Below, in pieces: positions 17,428-26,003 of a stretch of DNA of 64,000 nucleotides (its first letter is position 1; every line of letters begins with the position of its first letter). The DNA lies in assembly GCA_963748385.1 (NCBI GenBank), contig CAVVIQ010000020.1, positions 186,001-250,000 of the forward strand, in the 5' to 3' direction. Source of the DNA: Rhodoblastus sp963748385. Its GTDB lineage: Bacteria > Pseudomonadota > Alphaproteobacteria > Rhizobiales > Beijerinckiaceae. The position numbers and the translations under genes are program-made. Under the pieces are notes generated by a model that saw only the letters and a list, made by a program, of their open reading frames with translations, did no database searches and was not told the origin of the DNA.

Positions 17428-18261
17428 ATGAGCGCGCGATGTGAAGTCCCATCGTGGTGGCGAATTCGTCGTAACGCCGGCTTGGCTCTTATGCTTACGC
17501 TAGCGTTGACCGCGACCGCGCGCGGCGGTGATTGGGTCGCCGAGCCGAAATCTGAGGCGCGGTTGGTCGATGGCGGAATTCTTGACGGAGCCCGCTATGC
17601 GTTGGTCCAGATTCGCCTCGCCGGCGCCGCGGTGACCTATTGGCGTGATCCGGGCGAAGCTGGCTCGCCGCCGATGTTCGATTTCGCGGGATCCGACAAT
17701 CTTGGCGACACTGCGATTCTCTATCCCCAGCCTGCGCGGATCGACGAGGACGGCTCGCTCGCATTCGGGTACCAGCGTGAGGTCCTGTTTCCGATTCGCG
17801 TCGCCCCCACCGATCCCGCCAAGCCGGTGATCCTGACTCTGAAGCTCGACTACGCAGCTTGCGAACAAATCTGCATTCCGGTTCACGCCCAGTTGAACGA
17901 GGTTCTCCCGCCTCAACCAGGGCCGATGGAAAGCCCGCTGCTCTCCAGCGCGATGAAGGAGGTGCCCAGGCTGCTCGAGGCCGACGCAGCGGCGAAGGAG
18001 GCGAGCGCCACGTTGGCCCCGCCCGCTGACGGCAAGCCGCAATGGCTGGTCACAATCCTTGACGGCGAAGCCCACGACCTGTTCGTCGAGCCGCCCACCG
18101 GATTCTATTTCGACGTCAAACCGGCGAAGGCGAAGAACGCCTTCCTCCTGACAATGGTCGAGCATCCGGTTAAACGGAAGCGACCCGAAGCGCCGTTGCG
18201 CCTGACCGTCGCCGGACCGTCTCCGGTCGAATTCGACCTCGTCTTGCCCGCGAAAAATTGA
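17428..18261 (+). CDS. DsbD-N-like periplasmic protein (COG4233 type)
   Basis: A 277-residue secreted protein with an N-terminal signal (basic MSARCEVPSWWRIRR, then a hydrophobic LALMLTLALTATARG core). The mature part resembles the N-terminal immunoglobulin-like domain of DsbD: the paired Cys motif appears as ACEQICIPV near residue 148. It lacks the membrane and C-terminal thioredoxin domains of full DsbD, so it probably passes electrons to or from periplasmic thiols as a separate subunit. A copper-related role is known for some relatives but cannot be judged here. It is divergent from yqgE and overlaps the start of rsmE by one base (TGATG). Confidence 0.78.
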   Translation: MSARCEVPSWWRIRRNAGLALMLTLALTATARGGDWVAEPKSEARLVDGGILDGARYALVQIRLAGAAVTYWRDPGEAGSPPMFDFAGSDNLGDTAILYPQPARIDEDGSLAFGYQREVLFPIRVAPTDPAKPVILTLKLDYAACEQICIPVHAQLNEVLPPQPGPMESPLLSSAMKEVPRLLEADAAAKEASATLAPPADGKPQWLVTILDGEAHDLFVEPPTGFYFDVKPAKAKNAFLLTMVEHPVKRKRPEAPLRLTVAGPSPVEFDLVLPAKN

Positions 18262-19010
18262 TGTCGCGTTTGGACCCCACCAGCCATCGCCTGTTCACGC
18301 CCGCGTCGCTCGCAGCCGGCTGTCTGGTCGCGCTGACGCGCGAACAGGTCAATTATCTCGTCAATGTCGTGCGTCTCCGAGAAGGCGCGCGTTTACTTGC
18401 CTTCAATGGACGAGACGGCGAATGGCGGGCAGTGTTAGCCAATCCAAGCAAGAAAGCCGCCGTATTGCGAATCGAGGCGCAAACCCGGCCGCAGGAAAGT
18501 CTGCCCGATATCGACTATCTGTTCGCGCCGCTTAAACACGCCCAACTCGATTATATGGCGCAAAAGGCGGTCGAAATGGGCGTACGGCGCCTTCGCCCGG
18601 TTCTGAGCCGGCGAACCCAAGCGAGCCGAGTCAATTTGGAACGAATGCGCGCCAATGTGGTCGAGGCCGCCGAACAATGCGGATTACTCGCTCTTGCTGA
18701 CGTTCTGGAGCAGGAGAAACTCGAAACGGCCTTGGCCAACTGGCCGGACGACCGCCTGCTGATTTTCTGCGATGAGGCGGCGGAAGTCGCCGATCCGATC
18801 GCGGCCCTGCGCGCGGCGGGCGCCGGATTTGTCAAATTCGCGGTGCTGATCGGTCCCGAAGGCGGGTTCGACGACAGCGAGCGAGCGCTGCTCGCTCGAA
18901 TAGCGCCCTGCGCCCGCATTTCGCTTGGGCCGCGCGTTTTGCGCGCCGATACGGCGGCGGTGGCGGCGCTGACCCTCGCCCAAGCGGTCCTCGGCGACTG
19001 GCGCGGGTGA
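18261..19010 (+). CDS. rsmE: 16S rRNA (uracil1498-N3)-methyltransferase
   Basis: A 249-residue SPOUT-class methyltransferase that makes m3U1498 in 16S rRNA. Family features: N-terminal PUA-like domain (FNGRDGEWRAVLA), the EMGVRRLRPVLSRRTQA segment and the SAM-binding trefoil knot at the end (VLIGPEGGFDDSERAL, then ARISLGPRVLRADTAAVAAL). The ATG at 18261 is chosen over an in-frame TTG three bases earlier; it overlaps the DsbD-like stop as TGATG, implying coupled translation. In many rhizobia rsmE neighbours gshA, as here, although gshA is on the other strand. Confidence 0.93.
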   Translation: MSRLDPTSHRLFTPASLAAGCLVALTREQVNYLVNVVRLREGARLLAFNGRDGEWRAVLANPSKKAAVLRIEAQTRPQESLPDIDYLFAPLKHAQLDYMAQKAVEMGVRRLRPVLSRRTQASRVNLERMRANVVEAAEQCGLLALADVLEQEKLETALANWPDDRLLIFCDEAAEVADPIAALRAAGAGFVKFAVLIGPEGGFDDSERALLARIAPCARISLGPRVLRADTAAVAALTLAQAVLGDWRG

Positions 19011-19090
19011 AATCCCAAAACCGCGCCGCCAGCGACATGATCTCGCCATCATGTTGGGGTCAAAAGCCTGAGATGACAGAGAGAGTCGTG

Positions 19091-19366
19091 ATGACCGGAA
19101 AGACGCAGGAATCATCAGCCGCGCGCCGCTTGTTCGCTTGTTCCTCCTTGACGTTCGCCTTGGCGCTCGCGCCCGCTTCCGCCATGGCGGCGGAGGATTT
19201 TTTCTCATCCAACCCGCTCTTCGCGCTGCCAACGTCCCTGTTCGGCGGGGAAACTCGGGTCGTCGCCGCCAATCCGGCGCGCGCTCATTACCCCGCCATC
19301 CGTGCGACGAATATCGCGCCGGAAGGTCGCCTACGTTTGCGGCCGGTGGCCTTTCGAGGCTTGTGA
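19091..19366 (+). CDS. Small exported protein of unknown function
   Basis: A 91-residue protein with a clear signal peptide: RR pair, a hydrophobic core (LFACSSLTFALALAP) and an ASAMAAED cleavage region. The mature part is only about 50 residues and basic, with no recognised motif. The ATG at 19091 is preceded by GAGAGAGT; an alternative ATG is at 19073. It sits between rsmE and the convergent gshA, whose stop is 4 bases away. It may be real but is weakly supported. Confidence 0.4.
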   Translation: MTGKTQESSAARRLFACSSLTFALALAPASAMAAEDFFSSNPLFALPTSLFGGETRVVAANPARAHYPAIRATNIAPEGRLRLRPVAFRGL

Positions 19367-19370
19367 CCTT

Positions 19371-20756
19371 TCAAAAAATGCAGTCCCGAAAGGCGGGCAG
19401 CACACTTTCCTTCCAGGCGCCGTGATAGAGCGCCAGCCGCTTCTGCGCCAGAGTCTCGCCGGTTTCGGCGATCTCCTCCAGAACCATTAGATATTGCGTT
19501 TCGTCCCGACCGGCGGCGTCGAGGCGCTTGCGGCGCGCGAGAGCCGCGCGGGCCAACGGCAAGATGTTGCGGGCGAGTTGCTGCAATGTGCCGCCGCGGA
19601 TTTTCGTCATCAGGCCTTCGCGCGGAACTCTTTTTCGCAAATCGTCACGGTCCTGCGCGTCAAAATCCTTCACCAGTTCCCAGGCCGCGTCGCTCGCCTC
19701 GCGATCATAGAACAGGCCGGCGCATAAGGCGGTGAATGCAAGAATATGGGCGCGCGGCCCGACATCGGCGCCGCGCATTTCCATGTAGCGCTTGAGGCGC
19801 ACTTCCGGGAAAATCGTCGAAAGATGGTTGGCCCAGTCGGAGATCGTCGCCAGTTCGCCCGGCAAGCGCGGGAGCTTTCCCACCAGCAGGTCGCGGAAAG
19901 AGGCCCCGGCGACGTCGTAATAGACATCGCCGCGCTTTACGAAATACATCGGCACATCAAGAGCGTAATCGACATAGCGTTCGAAGCCCATGCCCCGCTC
20001 GAAGACGAAAGGCAGCATGCCGGTGCGGGCAGGATCGGTCTCCGTCCAGATCTGCGAGCGCATGGAAAGGAAGCCGTTGGGTTTCCCGTCGCTGAAGGGC
20101 GAATTGGCGAAAAGCGCGGTGAATAGAGGCTGCAGGCTCAAGGCCAACCGCAGTTTCGCGACCATGTCGGCTTCGGACGCAAAATCAATATTGGTCTGCA
20201 CGGTCGAGGTGCGGAACATCATGTCAAGGCCGAGCCTGCCGACCTCGGGCATGTAGCGCAGCATGATCCCGTAGCGCTGCTTGGGCATGACCGGCGTCTC
20301 GTCGAGCCGCCACAGCGGACTCATGCCCAGATCGAGGAATTCGACGCCAAGTCTTTCGCGGATCGGCGCGAGCGCGGCGAAATGGGCGTCGAGCTCGGCT
20401 CGGGTCTGGTGAACGTCGTCGAGCGGCGCCCCGGACAATTCAAACTGGCCGCCGGGCTCGAGCGAAATCGCGCCGCCGCCTGCCGGGTCATACAGGCCAA
20501 TCAGCGCGCCCGCGTCCTCGATCCGCTCCCAGCCTGAAGCCCCATGAAGTCCTTCGAGCAGGGCGCGGACGCCCTCTCGACCGAGGTCGGGGCGTCCGCC
20601 ATAGGGAAGAGCAGAGCAATCGGTTCGATAAAAAGGGATCTTCTCGTGCTCGGTCCCGATCCGGAACGGTCCCTCCGGCTTGCAGCCGGCTTCAAACCAG
20701 TCGACGAGTTCGTCGCGTGATGAGATGATTTGTTGGTCGACGAGGTCACGCGCCAT
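19371..20756 (-). CDS. gshA: Glutamate-cysteine ligase, plant/alphaproteobacterial type
   Basis: A 461-residue GCS2-family ligase that joins glutamate and cysteine, the first step of glutathione synthesis. Visible landmarks: FRIGTEHEKIPF at the N-terminus, the GAISLEPGGQFELSG substrate loop, RTSTVQTNIDFASEADM, and the C-terminal KIRGGTLQQLARNILPLA helix. This redox-regulated type is shared by plants and alphaproteobacteria and differs from E. coli GshA. Glutathione-dependent genes also in the window include a GST at 56.4 kb. Upstream of its start lies the 619-base gap before rho, so its promoter is probably there. Confidence 0.94.
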   Translation of the reverse strand: MARDLVDQQIISSRDELVDWFEAGCKPEGPFRIGTEHEKIPFYRTDCSALPYGGRPDLGREGVRALLEGLHGASGWERIEDAGALIGLYDPAGGGAISLEPGGQFELSGAPLDDVHQTRAELDAHFAALAPIRERLGVEFLDLGMSPLWRLDETPVMPKQRYGIMLRYMPEVGRLGLDMMFRTSTVQTNIDFASEADMVAKLRLALSLQPLFTALFANSPFSDGKPNGFLSMRSQIWTETDPARTGMLPFVFERGMGFERYVDYALDVPMYFVKRGDVYYDVAGASFRDLLVGKLPRLPGELATISDWANHLSTIFPEVRLKRYMEMRGADVGPRAHILAFTALCAGLFYDREASDAAWELVKDFDAQDRDDLRKRVPREGLMTKIRGGTLQQLARNILPLARAALARRKRLDAAGRDETQYLMVLEEIAETGETLAQKRLALYHGAWKESVLPAFRDCIF

Positions 20757-21375
20757 ATTCGGCTTTCACATGGAATTTTTGCCCAGCGCTTGCCTTGGGC
20801 GTTGGGGTTGATAAACCTTTGTGGCGGGCGTCGCAATCCAAGCCCGCCGGATGTCGCGATGCGTCTTCACATACAAGACGCGATGGTCAAAAGAACGTCG
20901 CCCGACAAGATGCGACACGGTCGTTCGATAAAATGACGATTCGCAGGCGGTTATAGGCGGCGCGCCGCCCATGCGCTGGATCACAAACCGCCCGCCCGCG
21001 CTTCACGGGCTGATGGCGCGGAAATGCTCAAGCGCGCCCAAATATTTTGGCGACGGGGAAATTATCGCACGCCAAGGCTACGATCCTTTCGACTGTTTCG
21101 CGGTCACCGACAAAAATCGAATGATTCACGCCCCGCAACGCCCGCCGCACGCGAGGCTCCAAGCCGCCGGCCGCCGCCGTTAAAACAATCTGAAGCGAAT
21201 TTGCTCGCCTCACGGATGCGCCGCGCTTTACGGCGGCGCGGAAAAGGTCTATCTATCCTTGGCTCCCCCACGTGATCGCTCGACAAGACGCCCCACTAGG
21301 GTTCTTTCGACCTGAAAATGATCACACTCCCCGTAGCTTTACCAACAATACATCGAGTGAAGAGCGCTTAGCGCC
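20757..21375. other. 619-base gap between gshA and rho, no gene called
   Basis: No frame here has a recognisable protein, and start/stop patterns look like background. The right end must hold the rho promoter and leader, and the left end the gshA promoter. I looked for DnaA boxes (TTATCCACA type) and paired CtrA half-sites (TTAA-N7-TTAA) because parAB is near, and saw none convincing. A decayed gene is possible in the minus strand (around 21030-21210) but nothing is recognisable. Confidence 0.5.
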
Positions 21376-22728
21376 ATGACAGATATCGGAAAATTGGAAT
21401 CCCATAGCCGAAACAACGAGATCAAGTTGCAGGATTTGAAAGCCAAATCCGCAACGGAGCTACTGGCTTTTGCGGAACAGCATGAAGTAGAAAACGCATC
21501 AATCATGCGAAAGCAAGAGTTGATGTTCGCAATTCTGAAGCAACTTGCCTCACGCGATATCGAAATCGTGGGCGAAGGGGTCGTCGAAGTACTTCAGGAT
21601 GGATTTGGATTTCTGCGCGCTCCCGATGCGAATTATTTAGCGGGACCGGACGATATCTATGTTTCTCCATCGCAAATTCGTCGATTTGGGCTGCGCACCG
21701 GTGATACGGTTGAGGGGTTGATCCGCAGCCCGAAGGAAGGCGAGCGTTATTTTGCTTTGTTGAAGGTCAATTCGATTAATTTCGAGGATCCTGAAAAGGT
21801 TCGCCACAAGGTCCATTTTGACAATCTGACGCCGCTATATCCTAATCAACGGTTGAAATTGGAAATCGAAGACCCGACGCGCAAGGATCTCTCGGCGCGG
21901 GTCATCGATATTGTCGCGCCGATCGGAAAAGGCCAGCGCGCTTTGATCGTGGCGCCGCCCCGGACGGGTAAAACGGTTATTCTTCAGAACATTGCGCAAT
22001 CGATTACCACAAATCATCCCGAGTGCTATCTTATCGTCCTCCTGATCGACGAGCGTCCGGAAGAAGTTACGGATATGCAGCGGTCGGTCAAAGGCGAGGT
22101 TGTGTCCTCCACTTTCGATGAACCTGCGGTGCGGCACGTTCAGGTCGCGGAGATGGTGATCGAAAAGGCGAAGCGACTCGTCGAGCATGGACGGGACGTC
22201 GTTATCCTTCTGGACTCGATTACTCGATTGGGACGCGCCTATAATACGGTCGTTCCCTCTTCCGGAAAGGTGCTCACCGGCGGCGTCGACGCCAACGCGC
22301 TACAGCGTCCGAAACGATTCTTCGGCGCGGCGCGAAATGTGGAAGAGGGCGGGTCGCTCACGATTATCGCGACTGCGCTGATCGAAACCGGCTCGCGCAT
22401 GGATGAGGTCATTTTCGAAGAATTCAAGGGAACGGGCAATTCGGAAATCATCCTCGATCGCAAGGTCGCGGATAAGCGAGTGTTCCCCGCGATCGACATC
22501 ACCCGTTCGGGGACGCGTAAAGAGGAATTGCTGGTTCCTGGCGATCTTCTCAAAAAGACCTATGTGCTGCGCCGCATTCTGAATCCTATGGGAACGGTGG
22601 ATGCGATAGAGTTCTTGCTTGGGAAATTGCGTGAGACGCCGAAGGGGAATATGAGCTTCTTCGAGTTCGATGAACACTTGAATGGATTTGGTTGGAGTTC
22701 GAAAAGCGCCCGGCCATGTTTCACGTGA
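21376..22728 (+). CDS. rho: Transcription termination factor Rho
   Basis: A 450-residue hexameric RNA-dependent ATPase that ends transcription. The N-terminal helical domain (LKAKSATELLAFAEQHEVE), the RNA-binding OSB fold (VVEVLQDGFGFLRAPD...DDIYVSPSQIRRF), Walker A (APPRTGKTV), Walker B (VVILLDSITRLGRAYN), the Q and R loops (GKVLTGGVDANAL) are intact. The C-terminus is longer than usual: after FLLGKLRETP it runs about 29 residues instead of the normal short FFDSMN-like ending, and the stop codon lies inside a parS palindrome. Base composition drops sharply at this gene and stays low to about 34 kb. Rho-mnmE-mnmG is a standard rhizobial order. Confidence 0.95.
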   Translation: MTDIGKLESHSRNNEIKLQDLKAKSATELLAFAEQHEVENASIMRKQELMFAILKQLASRDIEIVGEGVVEVLQDGFGFLRAPDANYLAGPDDIYVSPSQIRRFGLRTGDTVEGLIRSPKEGERYFALLKVNSINFEDPEKVRHKVHFDNLTPLYPNQRLKLEIEDPTRKDLSARVIDIVAPIGKGQRALIVAPPRTGKTVILQNIAQSITTNHPECYLIVLLIDERPEEVTDMQRSVKGEVVSSTFDEPAVRHVQVAEMVIEKAKRLVEHGRDVVILLDSITRLGRAYNTVVPSSGKVLTGGVDANALQRPKRFFGAARNVEEGGSLTIIATALIETGSRMDEVIFEEFKGTGNSEIILDRKVADKRVFPAIDITRSGTRKEELLVPGDLLKKTYVLRRILNPMGTVDAIEFLLGKLRETPKGNMSFFEFDEHLNGFGWSSKSARPCFT

Positions 22729-22738
22729 AACATGGCCG
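22711..22738. promoter_or_regulatory. parS: parS centromere site 1 (28-bp perfect palindrome)
   Basis: The 16-base core TGTTTCACGTGAAACA (22717-22732) is identical to the near-universal chromosomal parS consensus bound by ParB. Six further bases on each side also pair (CGGCCA / TGGCCG), so the whole 28 bases are a perfect inverted repeat. The rho stop codon TGA at 22726-22728 lies inside it. ParB loaded here would spread over rho and mnmE. parA and parB are about 4 kb downstream. Confidence 0.95.
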
Positions 22739-22757
22739 ATCTCGTTTGAGGCCACTG

Positions 22758-24104
22758 ATGTATGCCAGTTTGGGCCGAGATGAAACAATTTTCGCCCTCT
22801 CGTCGGGTATCGGCAAGAGCGCCGTCTCTGTCATTCGCATCTCCGGCCCCCGATCGCGACAGATCTTGGAGTCGATGACTTCAGGCCATGCAACACCCCG
22901 CCAAGCTCGACTTACCAAAGTCCGCGATCCCGAGAGCGGGGAAATTGTGGACCAGGGATTGGCGCTGTGGTTCCCCGGACCACACAGCTTCACCGGCGAA
23001 GATCTCATGGAGCTGCATCTCCATGGGTCGCGAGCGGTTGTCGCGAAGATTTTTTCGGTCCTCGGACAGATCCCCGGCGTCAGGGTAGCGGAGCCCGGAG
23101 AGTTCTCTCGCCGGGCGATGGAAAATGGCAAACTTGACCTCATCGCAACAGAGGCCCTCGCAGATCTCATCGACGCGGAAACCGAAGCCCAAAGAAAATT
23201 GGCGCTCCTGGAGCAGGGGGGCTCCCTCCGCAGTTTCGGAGACCAGCTTCGAAATGACCTGATCGGGTTGATGGCCGACATCGAAATCGCGTTGGATTTC
23301 ACAGATGAAGTGGACGGCGCGGAAGGCATAGCGGACGGGGTTCGGTCAAATCTGACAATTATTGAAGCAAAATTGGCCGCAGTTGAGGGGGGCCATGCCA
23401 ACGCGGAGCGCGTGCGCGATGGTCTCACCGTGCTCATCGCTGGGCCGCCAAACGCTGGAAAATCAAGTTTGCTGAACGCAATCGCTCAGCGAGATGTCGC
23501 GATTGTTTCTGAGATCGCTGGGACGACAAGAGATTTGGTTGAAGTGAGACTGGATCTAGGCGGACTCCCCGTCAACCTGATTGACACGGCCGGCATCCGG
23601 CCGACGAATGACCCGGTCGAACGAGAAGGCGTGAGGCGCGCTCTTGATAAGGCTCGATCGGCGGACCTCGTGCTTTGGCTCAGCCCTGTCGACGAACCGG
23701 CAGAATCGCCGCCAAACGATATCCGGCATGATGCTTTGTGGTTGGTTCGAACCAAGGCAGACTTGGGCGTCGAGGTCAGGGGTGGAATGAATGCGGGTGA
23801 TCGCACCATCGCTTTGTCCGCATTGACCGGCATTCATCTCGACGATTTGTTGCGGGCTCTGCGAGATTTTGCAGAAGCAAGAATGTCGATTAAAGATTCG
23901 ATCATCGTCGCAAATGAGCGCCAGCGGCGCGCCATTGCAGCCGCGCGCGAGGCGGTTGAAGCCGCTCGCAAGCCGCACTTGCCGCCGGAAGTGGTCGCCG
24001 AGGAGCTTCGCCACGCTACCTTTGCGTTGGAAAACCTGCTCGGCAAGGTTGGTGTCGAGAACGTTTTGGATAGCGTTTTCGCGCGGTTCTGCATCGGAAA
24101 ATGA
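22758..24104 (+). CDS. mnmE: tRNA uridine-5-carboxymethylaminomethyl(34) synthesis GTPase
   Basis: A 448-residue GTPase that, with MnmG, modifies U34 of several tRNAs. N-terminal folate-binding domain (DETIFALSSGIGKSAVSVIRIS), helical domain with the inserted G domain: G1 GPPNAGKSSLLN, G2/G3 around AGTTRDLVE and DTAGI, and the conserved C-terminal FCIGK with its Cys. The ATG at 22758 starts right at the conserved YASLGRDET region; an upstream ATG at 22716 would translate the parS sequence (MFHVKH) and is less likely. It is immediately followed by mnmG, its partner. Confidence 0.95.
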   Translation: MYASLGRDETIFALSSGIGKSAVSVIRISGPRSRQILESMTSGHATPRQARLTKVRDPESGEIVDQGLALWFPGPHSFTGEDLMELHLHGSRAVVAKIFSVLGQIPGVRVAEPGEFSRRAMENGKLDLIATEALADLIDAETEAQRKLALLEQGGSLRSFGDQLRNDLIGLMADIEIALDFTDEVDGAEGIADGVRSNLTIIEAKLAAVEGGHANAERVRDGLTVLIAGPPNAGKSSLLNAIAQRDVAIVSEIAGTTRDLVEVRLDLGGLPVNLIDTAGIRPTNDPVEREGVRRALDKARSADLVLWLSPVDEPAESPPNDIRHDALWLVRTKADLGVEVRGGMNAGDRTIALSALTGIHLDDLLRALRDFAEARMSIKDSIIVANERQRRAIAAAREAVEAARKPHLPPEVVAEELRHATFALENLLGKVGVENVLDSVFARFCIGK

Positions 24105-24116
24105 CCTGGGTTGAGA

Positions 24117-26003
24117 ATGTTGGACGCTTCGCGAGGATTTGATGTCGTTGTAATCGGAGGCGGTCACGCCGGATGCGAAGCGGCGGCAGCGGCGGCGCGT
24201 GTTGGCGCACGAACGTTATTGCTGACCCACAAGATCTCGACAATCGGCGAGATGTCCTGCAATCCGGCGATCGGCGGTTTAGGCAAGGGGCATCTGGTGC
24301 GCGAAATCGACGCTTTGGATGGCGTGATGGGCCGTGCCGCGGATTTGGCGGGAATTCAATTTCGACTGCTAAACCGCTCAAAAGGCCCGGCGGTCCGCGG
24401 GCCACGTGTCCAGGCGGACCGTAAATTGTTCCGCTTCGCGGTGCGCGAAATTTTGTCGCACATCCCGAACTTGACCTTGCAGGAGGGTGCGGCTGAGGGG
24501 CTTGAGCGATCCGTCGGATCTGGCGACTTCCTCCTTCATTTGCGCGACGGTTCTGTGATTCGCTCCAAGGCCGTTGTCGTCGCGAGCGGCACCTTTTTGA
24601 ACGGCGTCATTCACATTGGCGAGAAAACTGAACCTGCGGGCCGTGTCGGAGACGAGCCAGCGCTGCATCTGAGCGATAGCTTGGCGTCGTTGGGGTTGCG
24701 GTTCGGACGGTTGAAGACAGGAACACCTCCCCGTTTGCGAAAATCGTCAATTCGCTGGGGTGATCTGGAACAACAATTTGGGGATGAAACTCCGGAATTT
24801 TTTTCGGCTCTGACCACGTCCTGTCCTAACCCGCAACTGTCGTGCGCCATCACTCAAACCACACCTGCGGGTCATGATCTGATACACAGCAACCTCGACA
24901 AGGCGCCCATTTTTTCAGGCCAGATTTCCGGGCGCGGGCCGAGATATTGCCCCTCGATCGAGGACAAGATCACGCGCTTCGCAGACCGCCAAAGTCATCA
25001 GATATTTCTTGAACCCGAAGGCCTGGACGATGAAACCATCTATCCGAATGGCATTTCAACCTCCCTGCCAGAGGCAGTCCAGGGTGCGTTCCTGAGGACA
25101 ATTCCCGGCCTGGAAAATGTCGAGATGATTCGACCAGGCTACGCAGTTGAATATGATTTTGTTGATCCACGGGCCCTCAAACACACCCTCGAAGTGAAAG
25201 GAGCGCCCGGCCTGTTCCTCGCCGGGCAGATCAACGGAACCACGGGTTACGAGGAAGCTGGCGCGCAGGGCGTCGTCGCTGGACTGAATTCCGCGGCCTA
25301 CGCGGGAGGTTTGCCGGAGGTAAGGTTCGACCGAACCGAGGCCTATTTAGGAGTGATGATTGACGACCTGATAACTCGGGGCGCCTCTGAACCCTATCGA
25401 ATGTTCACATCGCGCGCCGAATTTCGTCTTTCTTTGCGCTGCGATAACGCGGATCTGCGCCTGACCCCGAAGGGCCTGGCGGTCGGATGCGTTGGGGCCG
25501 AACGTTCTGCGCATTTTTCCGCCCGGGCAAATGAGCTTAAATCCCTGACAGAACGCCTGAAGGCCTTGGACATCGGGAGTCGTGAGGCGGCGCGCTTCGG
25601 GATTAAGATCAATCGCGATGGCTCGCGTCGCTCCGCCTTCACGATCCTCTCTTATCCAAATCTCGGCTTCCAAGACCTCACCAGAGTCTGGCCCGAATTG
25701 AAGGAATATTCCCAAAAGGCATTGGAGCAGGTCGAGGTCGATGCCAAATATTCTGTCTATCTCGATCGGCAGGCAGTCGCAGCAAGCATCATACGTCGCG
25801 AAGAGAACGTCGCGCTCGGCGCGGATTTTGATTATGATCAAGTGGTGGGTTTATCGAATGAAGTGCGCAGCAAGTTGATATCAGTTCGACCGGAAACTCT
25901 CGCCCAAGCCGGGCGAATCGAAGGCGTAACTCCAGCCGCGCTGGCGCTGCTGCTCGCGTGGACCCGGAAACCGAAAACCAAAACCGATGCCTGCGGGAAT
26001 TAG
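24117..26003 (+). CDS. mnmG: tRNA uridine-5-carboxymethylaminomethyl(34) synthesis enzyme MnmG
   Basis: A 628-residue FAD enzyme that works with MnmE. Dinucleotide-binding motif GGGHAGCEAA at the N-terminus, then CNPAIGGLGKGHLVREIDALDG with the conserved Cys, the GTFLNGVIHIGE strand, and the TGYEEAGAQG segment characteristic of GidA; the C-terminal helical domain is complete (ARIEGVTPAALALLLAW). The start is placed at ATG 24117; TTG at 24111 would also fit. Its last 17 bases overlap rsmG. Confidence 0.95.
   Translation: MLDASRGFDVVVIGGGHAGCEAAAAAARVGARTLLLTHKISTIGEMSCNPAIGGLGKGHLVREIDALDGVMGRAADLAGIQFRLLNRSKGPAVRGPRVQADRKLFRFAVREILSHIPNLTLQEGAAEGLERSVGSGDFLLHLRDGSVIRSKAVVVASGTFLNGVIHIGEKTEPAGRVGDEPALHLSDSLASLGLRFGRLKTGTPPRLRKSSIRWGDLEQQFGDETPEFFSALTTSCPNPQLSCAITQTTPAGHDLIHSNLDKAPIFSGQISGRGPRYCPSIEDKITRFADRQSHQIFLEPEGLDDETIYPNGISTSLPEAVQGAFLRTIPGLENVEMIRPGYAVEYDFVDPRALKHTLEVKGAPGLFLAGQINGTTGYEEAGAQGVVAGLNSAAYAGGLPEVRFDRTEAYLGVMIDDLITRGASEPYRMFTSRAEFRLSLRCDNADLRLTPKGLAVGCVGAERSAHFSARANELKSLTERLKALDIGSREAARFGIKINRDGSRRSAFTILSYPNLGFQDLTRVWPELKEYSQKALEQVEVDAKYSVYLDRQAVAASIIRREENVALGADFDYDQVVGLSNEVRSKLISVRPETLAQAGRIEGVTPAALALLLAWTRKPKTKTDACGN

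Noticed and set aside
20757..21375. oriC in the gshA-rho gap
   Set aside because: No TTATCCACA-type boxes or CtrA sites were seen, so there is no positive support.
22716..22757. Upstream ATG for mnmE that would translate parS (MFHVKH)
   Set aside because: The conserved MnmE N-terminus begins at 22758; the extension is not protein-like.
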